From: Chromatiales bacterium
Lineage (GTDB): Bacteria > Pseudomonadota > Gammaproteobacteria > JAGRGH01
DNA: 64,000 nt
Assembly (NCBI GenBank): GCA_020445605.1
Contig: JAGRGH010000003.1
Coordinates: forward strand, 1 to 64,000
Reading direction: 5' to 3'
The notes under the pieces were generated by a model, which was not told the origin of the DNA, searched no databases, and saw only the letters and a list, made by a program, of their open reading frames with translations. Shown piece by piece: positions 27,537 to 36,370 of the stretch (its first letter is position 1; each line of letters starts with the position of its first letter). The translations under genes and the position numbers were made by a program.

Positions 27537-29615
27537 CACGCGGGCGACGCGCAGCCGGTCGGGTCGCTGCCCCGGGTCGGGCCGGCACTGGCGAAACGCC
27601 TCGCGCGGCTTGGGCTGCTGACCGACTTCGACCTCGCCACGCATCTGCCGCTGCGCTACGAAGACCGAACCCGTCTGTGGCCGATCGGCAGCGTGCGCCC
27701 CGGCGACACGGTCAGCGTGGAAGGTGTCGTCGAACATGCCGCCGTCCTGCAACGGCGCCGGCGCATGCTCATCGTCCAGATCGCCGACGGCACGGGCTCG
27801 CTGCAGCTCAGGTTCTTTCATTTCAGTGTCGCGCAACAGCGTGCGTACGAGGCCGGCACGCGGCTGCGCTGCTACGGCGAGGCGCGGCCCGGCGCGATCG
27901 GTGTCGAGCTGATCCATCCCGAGACCCGCCGCATCGGTGCGGACAGCCCGGCGGCGGTCGACGACACGCTCACGCCCGTCTATCCGACCACTGAAGGCGT
28001 TCAGCAGCACCAGCTGCGTCGGCTGGCCGACAGCGCCCGGCTGCGCGTGGCGCGCGCCGATGATCCGGGCGACGCGCTGCTGGTGCGTGTTGCCCCTGAT
28101 CTCGAGGCAATCCGCTTCTCCGCGGCGCTCGCCGAGGTCCACACCCCGAACCCGGAGTCGCCGCCGCCCGCCGACCTGGCGCTGCCCTGGGCGCCGCGCG
28201 ACCGGCTCGCATTCGAGGAACTGCTGGCGCAGCAACTGAGCCTGCGGCGACTGCGTCGCGGCGCGCAGCAGCTGTCCGCGCCGGCGCTGGGCGGCGGACC
28301 GCGGGTGCGGGCGTTTCTCGATGGCCTGCCGTTCCGGCCAACCGGAGCGCAGTCACGCGTGATCGCCGAGATCGCCACGGACCTCGCCCGAACACGGCCG
28401 ATGCTGCGGCTCGTGCAGGGCGATGTCGGTGCCGGCAAGACGGTCGTGGCCTGCGCTGCCTTGCTCGCCGCGGTCGAATCCGGTCATCAGGCCGTGCTCA
28501 TGGCGCCAACGGAACTGCTGGCCGGTCAGCACGCGCGCACCCTGGTCGACTGGCTCGATCCGCTCGGCGTTACGGCCGTGGATCTGACCGGTCGGCACAA
28601 GGGGCGAGCGCGGGCCGAGCGCGTCGCGCAGCTCGCCGACGGCCGGGCCCGCGTGGCGATCGGCACCCATGCGCTGTTTCAGGACGCCGTGGAGTTCGAG
28701 AACCTCGGCCTGGTCATCGTCGACGAGCAGCACCGCTTCGGCGTGCATCAGCGTCTGGCGTTGCGCGACAAGGGGCGGGCCGGTGACCAGGTGCCGCATC
28801 AGCTGGTCATGACCGCGACGCCGATCCCGCGCTCGCTGGCGATGACCGCGTATGCCGATCTCGATCTGTCGGTGATCGACGAACTGCCGCCGGGGCGTAC
28901 GCCGGTCGAAACCGTCGCGGTGCCGGACGCCCGCCGCGCCGATGTCGTCGAGCGCATCGCCGCGACCTGCGGCGCGGGGCGGCGGCAGTGCTACTGGGTC
29001 TGCGCGCTGGTCGAGGAATCCGAAACCCTTGACGCCGAGGCCGCCGAGGCGACCGCCTCACGACTGGCCGAGGCGCTGCCCGAGCTGCGCATCGGGCTCG
29101 TGCACGGTCGCCTGCGCATCGACGCGAAGGAGCAGGCGATGGCGGCGTTTGCGCGCGGCGAGACCGACGTGCTCGTTGCGACGACGGTGATCGAGGTCGG
29201 TGTCGATGTGCCGAACGCGAGCCTGATGGTCATCGAGAACGCCGAACGCTTCGGGCTGGCGCAGCTGCACCAGTTGCGCGGGCGGGTCGGGCGCGGCGCG
29301 GTCGCCAGCCATTGTGTGCTGCTCTACCGGCCGCCGCTTTCCGACACCGCTGCGCGCCGGCTGCGCGCCCTGCGCGAGTCGAACGACGGCTTCGCGCTCG
29401 CCCAGATCGATCTGGAGATGCGCGGCCCGGGCGAACTGCTCGGCACGCGCCAGTCCGGAGCGCTGGGTTTTCGCGTCGCGAATCTCGGTCGTGACGCCGG
29501 CATGCTCGCGGCCGTGCGCAAGGCGGCCGATCGCGCGCTGGTCGAGGCCCCCGAACTCGCGGCACGCGTGGAGGCGCGCTGGCTCGCCGCGCGTGCCCGC
29601 TATGGCGCGGTATGA
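27501..29615 (+). CDS. recG: ATP-dependent DNA helicase RecG
   Basis: Branch-migration helicase for stalled forks and Holliday junctions, about 704 residues. N-terminal wedge domain (VGSLPRVGPALAKRLARLG, LPLRYEDRTRLWPI), helicase motif I GDVGAGKTVVACAALL, motif II DEQH in VIVDEQHRFGVHQRL, motif III TATPIPRSLAMT, and QLHQLRGRVGRG near the end. No ATG or GTG occurs at the expected start. TTG at 27501, with AGG six bases upstream, gives a length close to E. coli RecG (693); TTG at 27429 is the alternative. The first ten or so residues are encoded by repeat copy C. The stop overlaps an ATGA. Confidence 0.93.
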   Translation: MKRKSQQPAETGHAGDAQPVGSLPRVGPALAKRLARLGLLTDFDLATHLPLRYEDRTRLWPIGSVRPGDTVSVEGVVEHAAVLQRRRRMLIVQIADGTGSLQLRFFHFSVAQQRAYEAGTRLRCYGEARPGAIGVELIHPETRRIGADSPAAVDDTLTPVYPTTEGVQQHQLRRLADSARLRVARADDPGDALLVRVAPDLEAIRFSAALAEVHTPNPESPPPADLALPWAPRDRLAFEELLAQQLSLRRLRRGAQQLSAPALGGGPRVRAFLDGLPFRPTGAQSRVIAEIATDLARTRPMLRLVQGDVGAGKTVVACAALLAAVESGHQAVLMAPTELLAGQHARTLVDWLDPLGVTAVDLTGRHKGRARAERVAQLADGRARVAIGTHALFQDAVEFENLGLVIVDEQHRFGVHQRLALRDKGRAGDQVPHQLVMTATPIPRSLAMTAYADLDLSVIDELPPGRTPVETVAVPDARRADVVERIAATCGAGRRQCYWVCALVEESETLDAEAAEATASRLAEALPELRIGLVHGRLRIDAKEQAMAAFARGETDVLVATTVIEVGVDVPNASLMVIENAERFGLAQLHQLRGRVGRGAVASHCVLLYRPPLSDTAARRLRALRESNDGFALAQIDLEMRGPGELLGTRQSGALGFRVANLGRDAGMLAAVRKAADRALVEAPELAARVEARWLAARARYGAV

Positions 29616-29620
29616 CGTGC

Positions 29621-29626
29621 GATAAT
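29621..29626 (+). promoter_or_regulatory. Extended -10 element before ubiC
   Basis: GATAAT preceded by TGC lies about 38 bases before the proposed ubiC TTG start, overlapping the very end of recG. No clear -35 was found. Confidence 0.45.
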
Positions 29627-29663
29627 CGCGCGCCCGCCGCCGGTTGCCGTTCTGCACACGTCC

Positions 29664-30224
29664 TTGTCGTCGCGATCCGAATCCACGCACTGGCATGCGC
29701 GCGCCGCCGCGCTCGCGCCCCGACCCGATGCACAGGATCGTGCCTGGCTGTTCGATCCAGGATCGCTGACGCGCCGCCTGGTGGCGGCCTGTCCCGGGCG
29801 TTTCCGCGTTGATCTGGTCTCGCAGCGCCGCGCCCGCCCGACCGCCGGAGAGTCGCGGCGGCTCGGGCTTCGCGCAGGCCGGTGGGCGATCGTGCGCGAG
29901 GTCGTGCTGCGCTGTGACGAGCGCCCCTGGGTGTTCGCGCGTACCGTCATTCCCCTGGTGTCGATCCGTGGCCGGCTGCGTCGCTTCACCCGTCTGGGCA
30001 CGCGCCCGCTCGGTGCCGTGCTGTTCGCGCAGCGCGGACTCGAGCGCGAGCCGTTCGAGATCGCCCGCGTGCGCCCCGGTCATGCCCTGCACGTGCGCAT
30101 GCGCTCCGCGGTCGGGGTGACCTCACCGGTCTGGGCGCGGCGCGCGGTCTACCGGCTCGATGCCGGACGTTTGCTCGTGACCGAGGCCTATCTGCCGGAA
30201 CGCCCCGCATGGCGCGCGCGCTAG
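29664..30224 (+). CDS. ubiC: Chorismate lyase
   Basis: Produces 4-hydroxybenzoate and pyruvate from chorismate, the first committed step of ubiquinone synthesis. 186 residues; recognised by WLFDPGSLTRRLVAAC, REVVLRCDERPWVFARTVIP and LGTRPLGAVLFA, with the LLVTEAYLPE end. The start is uncertain: TTG at 29664 is the most plausible because no ATG or GTG in frame precedes STHWHARAAAL. Arg-rich and divergent compared with E. coli UbiC. It overlaps ubiA by 16 bp, the next enzyme in the pathway. Confidence 0.88.
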   Translation: MSSRSESTHWHARAAALAPRPDAQDRAWLFDPGSLTRRLVAACPGRFRVDLVSQRRARPTAGESRRLGLRAGRWAIVREVVLRCDERPWVFARTVIPLVSIRGRLRRFTRLGTRPLGAVLFAQRGLEREPFEIARVRPGHALHVRMRSAVGVTSPVWARRAVYRLDAGRLLVTEAYLPERPAWRAR

Positions 30225-31222
30225 ACCGCCTGTTCGCACGCCTGCGCAGTCGCAGCGACATCGCACAGCTGCGCGATGGCGCGCGCTCGCGTGCCGCCGC
30301 ACTGCATCGCGTCGCGGTGCGCCCGCGCGACCCGGCCACCGAACGGCCGCCGACCACGCTGGGCGCCTATCTGCGCCTGATGCGTTTCGACCGGCCGATC
30401 GGCTTTTTCCTGCTCGGCTGGCCGACCCTGTGGGCGCTGTGGATCGCCGCGGAGGGCCCGCCGCCGCTGTGGCTGCTGTTGGTGTTCATCGCCGGGATCA
30501 TCGTCACGCGCGCGGCCGGCTGTGTGATCAACGACTACGCCGATCGCGACATCGACCCGCACGTTGCGCGCACGGCGTCACGCCCGATCGCCAGCGGGCA
30601 GATCAAGCCCGAGAATGCGCTGGCCCTGTTCGGCGTGCTGATGCTCATCGCCTTGATTCTGGTGCTGACCTTGCCAGCGCTGGCCTGGCTGCTTGCGGTC
30701 GCCGGCGCGCTGCTTGCCGCGACCTATCCGTTCATGAAGCGCTTTCACCACCTGCCGCAGGTGCATCTCGGCGCGGCGTTCGGCGTGGCCGTGCCGATGG
30801 CGTATGCGGCGGTGCAGGATTCGCTGCCGCCGATCGCATGGCTGCTGTTCACCGCGACGCTGGTGTGGACCGTGGCCTACGACACGATGTATGCGATGGC
30901 CGATCGCGAGGAAGACCTGCGGATCGGCGTGAAATCCACGGCCATCCTGTTCGGCGAGGCCGACCGGGTCGCCGTCGGCGTGCTTCAGATTACAACGCTG
31001 GGCGCGCTTGCGCTGGTGGGGCAGAACGCACAGCTCGGGCCGTGGTTCTACGCGGGGCTCGGTGTCGCCGCGCTGCTTGCCGGCTTTCAGCAGTGGCTGA
31101 TCCGCGGGCGCGATCCGGCAGCCTGCTTTCGCGCGTTTCTGAACAACAACTGGTTCGGCCTTGCCGTGTTCGCGGGCATTGCGCTGGACTTTGCGATGTC
31201 TGCCACGCGCGTGGCGGTCTAG
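30209..31222 (+). CDS. ubiA: 4-hydroxybenzoate polyprenyltransferase
   Basis: Integral membrane prenyltransferase joining 4-hydroxybenzoate to polyprenyl diphosphate. 337 residues, slightly longer than E. coli UbiA (290) because of an Arg-rich N-terminal extension of about 45 residues. Both Asp-rich motifs are present: NDYADRDIDPHVART (first) and DREEDLRIGVKSTAI (second), with about eight to nine membrane segments. The ATG at 30209 lies inside ubiC, implying coupling; a later start near RPPTTLGAYLRLMRFDRP cannot be excluded. Last gene of the plus-strand run before repeat copy D. Confidence 0.95.
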   Translation: MARALDRLFARLRSRSDIAQLRDGARSRAAALHRVAVRPRDPATERPPTTLGAYLRLMRFDRPIGFFLLGWPTLWALWIAAEGPPPLWLLLVFIAGIIVTRAAGCVINDYADRDIDPHVARTASRPIASGQIKPENALALFGVLMLIALILVLTLPALAWLLAVAGALLAATYPFMKRFHHLPQVHLGAAFGVAVPMAYAAVQDSLPPIAWLLFTATLVWTVAYDTMYAMADREEDLRIGVKSTAILFGEADRVAVGVLQITTLGALALVGQNAQLGPWFYAGLGVAALLAGFQQWLIRGRDPAACFRAFLNNNWFGLAVFAGIALDFAMSATRVAV

Positions 31223-31235
31223 CGAAACTCTTGAG

Positions 31236-31397
31236 GAAGCTCTGATCAATCCATCGAAGGATTGCTAGAGCAGCGATAACGAAAAAGTGCGATTTTTCGT
31301 TTTCTTTCGCTTTCTTTCATGTTCAACGTCTTACATCCGTTGAAAATGGCGGCACGTCCATGTGCCGCGGGAAACTCTGACAATTGAGAGTTTCCTT
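31236..31397 (-). repeat. Structured dispersed repeat, copy D (minus orientation)
   Basis: Most complete copy. On the minus strand: GGAAACTCT/AGAGTTTCC; GCGGCAC-atggac-GTGCCGC; CATTTTCAACG...CGTTGAACATG; AACGAAAAA-tcgcac-TTTTTCGTT; then a terminal CAATCC/GGATTG stem (31247-31262). It occupies most of the 264-bp gap between convergent ubiA and the TRAP-type gene, followed by GTGCGCA palindromes. Confidence 0.78.
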
Positions 31398-31409
31398 CTG
31401 AGTTACCCG

Positions 31410-31473
31410 GGCGCGGTGCGCACCCTGTCTTCGGCAACTCGTAGGGTGCGTACCACGCACCGTTAGCGCTAAC
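31410..31473. repeat. GTGCGCA/GTGCGTA palindromes and a 12-bp palindrome
   Basis: GCGCGGTGCGCACCC and TAGGGTGCGTACCACGCACC, relatives of the array at 1-690, are followed by a perfect 12-bp palindrome GTTAGCGCTAAC at 31462-31473, just beyond the stop of the TRAP-type gene. Confidence 0.7.
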
Positions 31474-31486
31474 CGTCTATAGTTGT

Positions 31487-32575
31487 TCAAATGGCCGTCG
31501 CGGCGCGGGCGTTCAGGTAGGCGCGGTCCGAAAGTTCACTCCAGCGCATGACCTGTTTGCGGAATTTTTCGTAGGACGCGAACACGCGTCGCGAGAACTC
31601 GTCCTTGTTCGCGAGTTCGGCGACGACTTCCAGCGACAGCGCGTGCAGCTTCTTCAGTACGTCGTCGGGCAGTCGGCGGACATCGACATGGTGTTCGTTG
31701 ACCAGTGTCTCGAGCGCCGCGTTGTTGCGCGCGGTGTACTCCTCGATCATGCGCTGGTTCGCGATCGCGCAGGCGCCTTCGACGATGGCCTTCAGGTCAT
31801 CGGGCAGTGCATCCCAGGCGGCCTTGTTCACGATGAGTTCCATGGCCGTACCGGGCTCGTGCCAGCCCGGGTAGTAGTAGTACTTCGCGGCCTTGTGCAG
31901 CCCGAAGGCCAGATCGTTGTATGGGCCGACCCATTCGGTCGCATCGATCGTGCCGCTCTTCAGTGCCGTGAACAATTCGCCACCCGGCAGGTTCACCGGC
32001 GTGCCGCCGGCGCGCTGCAAAACCTCGCCGCCGAGTCCGGGGATGCGCATTTTCAGTCCCGAGAGGTCGGCCAGCGAATTGATCTCGCGATTGAACCAGC
32101 CGGCCATCTGCACGGTGGAGTTGCCGGCGGCGATCGGCACCAGTCCGAAACCCGTGTACAACTCGCGCCAGAGTTCCATGCCGCCGCCGAATTCGAGCCA
32201 GGCGCCCATCTCCTGCGCGGTCAGTCCGAACGGTACGGTCGAGAAGAACTGCGCGGACTCGACCTTGCCCTTCCAGTAGTAGGCCGAGCCGTGGCCCAGT
32301 TCGACCGTGCCGCGCGAGCAGGCGTCAAAGGTCTCGAACGGCGGAACGAGTTCGCCCGCGCCGTAGACCTTCACCCGGATGCGGCCGTCGCTCATGGATT
32401 CGATCAGCTGGCCGACGCGGTTCGCCGTCGTGCCCAGGCCGGGGAAGTTCTTCGGCCAGGTCGTGACCATCTTCCACTTGTGTTCGGCCTTCGCAAACGT
32501 GCGAGTGCTGACGGCACCGGCGCCCAGCGCGACGGAGCCCGCGCCGAGCCCCCTGAGGAAGTTTCTGCGTTGCAT
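31487..32575 (-). CDS. TRAP-type (DctP family) substrate-binding protein, orphan
   Basis: About 362 residues. A twin-arginine export signal (MQRRNFLRGLGAGSVALGAG) is followed by a DctP/TRAP solute-binding fold: [52 protein letters not shown] and ATEWVGPYNDLAFGLHKAAK. The AEWVGPYND region and the YYYPGWHEPG segment resemble TRAP binding proteins for 2-oxo acids. No TRAP permease genes (DctQ, DctM) lie in the window, so it may work with a distant permease. ATG 32575 is preferred to the frame start at 32731 because the Tat motif sits at the proper place. Confidence 0.85.
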   Translation of the reverse strand: MQRRNFLRGLGAGSVALGAGAVSTRTFAKAEHKWKMVTTWPKNFPGLGTTANRVGQLIESMSDGRIRVKVYGAGELVPPFETFDACSRGTVELGHGSAYYWKGKVESAQFFSTVPFGLTAQEMGAWLEFGGGMELWRELYTGFGLVPIAAGNSTVQMAGWFNREINSLADLSGLKMRIPGLGGEVLQRAGGTPVNLPGGELFTALKSGTIDATEWVGPYNDLAFGLHKAAKYYYYPGWHEPGTAMELIVNKAAWDALPDDLKAIVEGACAIANQRMIEEYTARNNAALETLVNEHHVDVRRLPDDVLKKLHALSLEVVAELANKDEFSRRVFASYEKFRKQVMRWSELSDRAYLNARAATAI

Positions 32576-32770
32576 GGTCTGGAGGCTCCGTGGATTGCGC
32601 TCGGCGCGACGGGCGCAGGAGACGCGAGGCGCGCCAGTTTCGCAGGCTGCGGGGGCGTTTCGCAAAGCCCGAACCGCTGGAAACCATGGGACGATCGGCT
32701 GAAGGTGTATACATGCAGCAGTCCGGGTCATACGATGCGGTCTCGCCGCCCGCGGGATTGTGGGATTCCA

Positions 32771-33907
32771 GTGAATGCTCGATTGTCACCTGAGCCGCAC
32801 GACGTTGCCGCCCTGCGGCGCCGCCTGCAGGCCGAACTGAAGGCACGCTATGCGGAATTCCTGCAGGGCGCCCGGCGGGTTGTGCTGGTTGACTTCCCGA
32901 ACGTTCCGAACGTCGGTGACAGCGCGATATGGCTCGGGCAAAAGGCGATGCTCGCCGAGCTCGGGGTCGAGGTGCTGTCGCAAACCGAGCGCCGGACCTA
33001 TTCGGCGGCGCGGCTGCGGCGCTTTCCGCGCGAGGTGCCCATCCTGATCCACGGCGGCGGCAACATGGGCGACATCTGGCCCGCACATGAGCGACTGCGT
33101 CTTTCCGTCGTGCGCGATTTTCCCCGTCGGCGCATCGTTCAGTTGCCGCAGAGCGTGCACTATTCGTCGGAGCGGGCTCGCGATGAGTCCGCGCGAGTGC
33201 TGCGCGCACATGGGAATTTCACGCCGCTGGCGCGGGATCGAAACAGCCTCGCGATCCTGGCCGGCCCCATGGGCCTGGATGCGGCGTTGTGTCCGGATTC
33301 CGCGCTCGCGATCGATATTGCGCGACGCCGTGAGCCGGTCGTCAACGTGCTGTGTCTGAAACGCACGGATCGCGAGAGCGATTCGGCTGAGCGGATCGAA
33401 GGGCCGGACGTCGAGGTCGTGGACTGGCTTGAAGATGCCCCGTGGTGGGGGCTGACGCTGATCCGGCAGCTGGAACGGATTCGCGTCAACTATCCGCGGC
33501 GCCTTGCGTTCATCGGCGATGCGATTTCGCTCGCCTACAACAGCCTGGCCTCGCGGCGACTCGAACGTGGGCTCGGGCTGCTGAGCCGTGGCAGGGTCGT
33601 CGTTACGGATCGTCTGCACGCGCACCTGCTGTGTCTGCTGTGCGGGATTCCGCACGTGCTGGTCGACAACAACTACGGCAAGCTCAGCGCATTTCATGAG
33701 GCGTGGACCGCTGCGTCACCCCTCACCTGGTGGGCAGATGATTTCCGACACGCTGTTGCGCTCGCCCGCGAACTGGCGCAGTCGCCCGTGGGGCTGAGAT
33801 CATCGCTTGCAGAGACGGGCACGTTACCGGTTCATGCCCGGGCGGAACCGGCCCGCGCAGCAAAATCCCGACCCCTGGCTGGAGGAAGCCTGAATGGCAA
33901 ATCGTGA
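32771..33907 (+). CDS. Polysaccharide pyruvyl transferase family protein
   Basis: About 378 residues. Marked by VVLVDFPNVPNVGDSAIWLGQ near the N-terminus, LIHGGGNMGDIWP, IVQLPQSVHYSSER and the C-terminal VVTDRLHAHLLCLLCGIPHV, the pattern of the polysaccharide pyruvyl transferase fold used for ketal-pyruvate decoration of exopolysaccharides. The start is uncertain: GTG 32771 (MNARLSPEPHDVAALRR) is used; ATG 32735 is in frame. The long frame from 31643 is antisense to the TRAP-type gene. No polysaccharide cluster accompanies it, and its stop overlaps the thiolase start by 14 bp. The acceptor is unknown. Confidence 0.82.
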   Translation: MNARLSPEPHDVAALRRRLQAELKARYAEFLQGARRVVLVDFPNVPNVGDSAIWLGQKAMLAELGVEVLSQTERRTYSAARLRRFPREVPILIHGGGNMGDIWPAHERLRLSVVRDFPRRRIVQLPQSVHYSSERARDESARVLRAHGNFTPLARDRNSLAILAGPMGLDAALCPDSALAIDIARRREPVVNVLCLKRTDRESDSAERIEGPDVEVVDWLEDAPWWGLTLIRQLERIRVNYPRRLAFIGDAISLAYNSLASRRLERGLGLLSRGRVVVTDRLHAHLLCLLCGIPHVLVDNNYGKLSAFHEAWTAASPLTWWADDFRHAVALARELAQSPVGLRSSLAETGTLPVHARAEPARAAKSRPLAGGSLNGKS

Positions 33908-35078
33908 TGTCGTTGTCTTGAGTGCCGTGCGCACCGCGATCGGTGGCTACGGCGGTTCGCTGAAAGAGGTCGAGGCGGCTGATCTGGGGGGCATGGTTGT
34001 AAAAGAAGCCGTCGCCCGTGCCGGCGTTGACCCGGCGAAGATCAACTACGTGACCGTGGGCAGCTGCATTCCGTGCGAGTCGCGCTCGCCGTATGTCTCC
34101 CGGGTTGCCGCGATCAATGGCGGATTGTCGGATGAATCGGTCGCCGTCACCGTCAATCGGCTGTGCGGTTCCGGGTTGCAGGCGGTGGTCAGCACGGCGC
34201 AGTCCATCCTGCTCGGCGATTGCGATTTCGGCATCGGCGGCGGTGCCGAGGTCATGTCGCGCGGCGCGTATATTTCCCCGGCGACGCGCCACGGCGCGCG
34301 CATGGGTGATACCCAGATGGTCGACATGATGGTCGCGACCCTGACTGACCCGTTCGGCGTCGGCCACATGGGCGTGACCGCGGAGAACCTCGCCGAGAAG
34401 TGGGGCTTTACGCGCGAGGACCAGGACGCCTTCGCGGTCGAATCCCAGCGCCGCGCGGCGGCCGCGATCGAAGCCGGACATTTCAAGTCTCAGATCATGC
34501 CCGTTGTGATGAAGACCCGCAAAGGCGATGTCGTGTTCGACACCGACGAACATCCCAAGCCCGGTACGACGATGGAAACGCTGGCGAAACTGCGCCCGGC
34601 GTTCAAGAAAGACGGCACGGTCACGGCCGGCAATGCCTCGGGCATCAACGATGCCGCGGCGATGGTCGTGCTGGCCGAAGCCGGCGCGGCCGAGCGTGCG
34701 GGCTGCAAGCCCATGGCGCGGCTCGTTGCCTACGGCATCGCCGGTGTGCCGCATCACATCATGGGCGAAGGGCCGATCCCGGCATCGAAGATTGCGCTGG
34801 AGCGCAGTGGCCTGAAGCTCGACCAGATGGATGTGATCGAATCCAACGAGGCGTTTGCCGCGCAGGCGCTGACCGTGCTGAAGGCGCTGGACATGGACCC
34901 GGCCAGGACCAACCCGAACGGCGGCGCGATCGCGCTGGGCCATCCGGTCGGTGCAACCGGCGCGATCCTGACCACCAAGGCGCTTTACGAACTCGAACGC
35001 ATCGGCGGCAGGTACGCGCTGGTGACCATGTGCATCGGCGGCGGGCAGGGTATTTCGGCGATCTTCGAGCGTCTTTAG
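33894..35078 (+). CDS. Acetyl-CoA acetyltransferase (thiolase)
   Basis: A 394-residue thiolase. All catalytic residues are in place: C91 in NRLCGSGLQAV, the NEAFA motif (318-322), H350 in GHPVGATGA and C380 in CIGGGQG. It condenses two acetyl-CoA or cleaves 3-ketoacyl-CoA; the lack of neighbouring beta-oxidation or PHB genes leaves the direction open. The ATG at 33894 lies inside the upstream pyruvyltransferase-like gene (14-bp overlap), an unusual pairing. RBS-like GGAGG is 10 bases upstream (CTGGAGGAAGCCTGA). Confidence 0.95.
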   Translation: MANRDVVVLSAVRTAIGGYGGSLKEVEAADLGGMVVKEAVARAGVDPAKINYVTVGSCIPCESRSPYVSRVAAINGGLSDESVAVTVNRLCGSGLQAVVSTAQSILLGDCDFGIGGGAEVMSRGAYISPATRHGARMGDTQMVDMMVATLTDPFGVGHMGVTAENLAEKWGFTREDQDAFAVESQRRAAAAIEAGHFKSQIMPVVMKTRKGDVVFDTDEHPKPGTTMETLAKLRPAFKKDGTVTAGNASGINDAAAMVVLAEAGAAERAGCKPMARLVAYGIAGVPHHIMGEGPIPASKIALERSGLKLDQMDVIESNEAFAAQALTVLKALDMDPARTNPNGGAIALGHPVGATGAILTTKALYELERIGGRYALVTMCIGGGQGISAIFERL

Positions 35079-35257
35079 TCAGCGCTTGTAGACGGTGCGC
35101 CAGGAGGCGGGCGAATCGTTGGCGTCAAACAGCATCGAGCGATCCCGCACCTCCTGACTCGCGCTATCTTGAGTCGCCCGTGTGGAGCATTGCTTGCGCA
35201 GGCGTGAGCGGCGCATGGCTCCGAACCTCTCAGGTTGCGTCCGTATTGGGGATGACG

Positions 35258-36190
35258 ATGTCGCGAGTCCGACCGATCCTGCGCGCGTTTGTGGGCCGTG
35301 TGCTTGCCGGGCGCCGGGCGACACATTTGTGGCTTTCGCGCCAGGGTGCAGAGTGGATCGGCGTCATTGGCGTCTTCGGCGTGGCCCTGGTCTTTGGCGT
35401 GGACATTGCCGCAGGAGCGGAGATCTCTACGTCCGTGTTCTACCTTGCGCCCGTGGCCGTCGCGGCCTGGTACGGCGGGCGGCGTATGGGCATCGCGATC
35501 GCACTGTTGTCGTGCATCGCCTGGTATCTGGCGGACACGATTTCCGTGCGAGCGTACTCGCACCCGGCGATCCCGGTCTGGAACGCCATCGTACGACTGG
35601 GGTTTTTCCTGACCTGCGCGTTGCTGCTCACAACACTGCGGGAGAAGGCCGAGAACGATCGGCGTCTGGCACGTACCGATGCCCTGACCGGACTGTGCAC
35701 CCGCCGTGCGTTCGAGGACCGGCTCGCGCACGACCTGGCGCTGGCGCGGCGCAGCCGGCGGCCCATCACCCTGGCCTATGTCGATCTCGACAACTTCAAG
35801 CACGTCAACGATCGTCACGGCCACGCCCGCGGCGACGATTTGCTGAGAACCGTCGGAGCAGCACTCGCCGCGGGTGTCCGCCAGGTGGACACGGCCGCGC
35901 GCCTCGGCGGCGACGAGTTTGCGGTGGTGCTTCCGGAGACGGGCGAGAGCGTGGCGCGCGAAACCATGGAGGTTCTGCTGAACTCCCTGCGCGCTCGCGT
36001 GGATGCCATGGGTTTTGGCGTGGGGTGCAGTGTCGGCGTCGTCACCTTCACGCAGGCACCGCAATCGGTCGCCGTGGCCGTGGCGGTGGCTGACGCACTG
36101 ATGTACGAGGTCAAAAACGGCGGCAAGGGTGCCGCCGGCTACCGTGTGTTCGGGGATTCCGCTAGCAACGAAATTGTGGCACCGGGGTAG
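35258..36190 (+). CDS. Membrane-bound diguanylate cyclase (GGDEF)
   Basis: About 310 residues. N-terminal hydrophobic region with three or more transmembrane helices (WIGVIGVFGVALVFGVDIA, ISTSVFYLAPVAVAAWYGG, LGFFLTCALLLTTL), then a GGDEF domain starting ARTDALTGLCTRRAFEDRL. The catalytic RLGGDEF is intact, and an RxxD inhibitory site (RQVD) stands five residues before it, so product-feedback control by c-di-GMP is expected. ATG 35258 has GGGGA five bases upstream; ATG 35252 is the alternative. The long frame beginning at 34400 overlaps the thiolase out of frame. No EAL domain. The gene is followed by GTGCGTA palindromes. Confidence 0.93.
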   Translation: MSRVRPILRAFVGRVLAGRRATHLWLSRQGAEWIGVIGVFGVALVFGVDIAAGAEISTSVFYLAPVAVAAWYGGRRMGIAIALLSCIAWYLADTISVRAYSHPAIPVWNAIVRLGFFLTCALLLTTLREKAENDRRLARTDALTGLCTRRAFEDRLAHDLALARRSRRPITLAYVDLDNFKHVNDRHGHARGDDLLRTVGAALAAGVRQVDTAARLGGDEFAVVLPETGESVARETMEVLLNSLRARVDAMGFGVGCSVGVVTFTQAPQSVAVAVAVADALMYEVKNGGKGAAGYRVFGDSASNEIVAPG

Positions 36191-36194
36191 TACC

Positions 36195-36335
36195 GTAGGG
36201 TGCGTACCACGCACCGCATACGGCATTTCAATCGCCTACCGGTGCGCGGTGCGCACCCTACTCACACCGCACATGGGTGCCTACCACGCACCGCATACGG
36301 CATTTCAGGAGACTTTCGGTGCGCGGTGCACCCCG
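36195..36335. repeat. Palindromic repeat cluster between diguanylate cyclase and uvrD
   Basis: Four GTGCGCA/GTGCGTA palindromes near 36195, 36239, 36275 and 36318. A 26-bp unit containing ACGCACCGCATACGGCATTT occurs at 36205-36230 and again at 36282-36307. Relative of the array at 1-690, occupying a convergent gene gap. Confidence 0.85.
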
Positions 36336-36370
36336 GTCAACAATCCCGGCACGCGTGTGCCCTGCGAACG

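Noticed and set aside
31643-32734. The N-terminal 360 or so residues of the long frame leading into the pyruvyltransferase-like gene
   Set aside because: They are antisense to the TRAP-type binding protein and unlike any family; a start at 32735 or 32771 is more reasonable.
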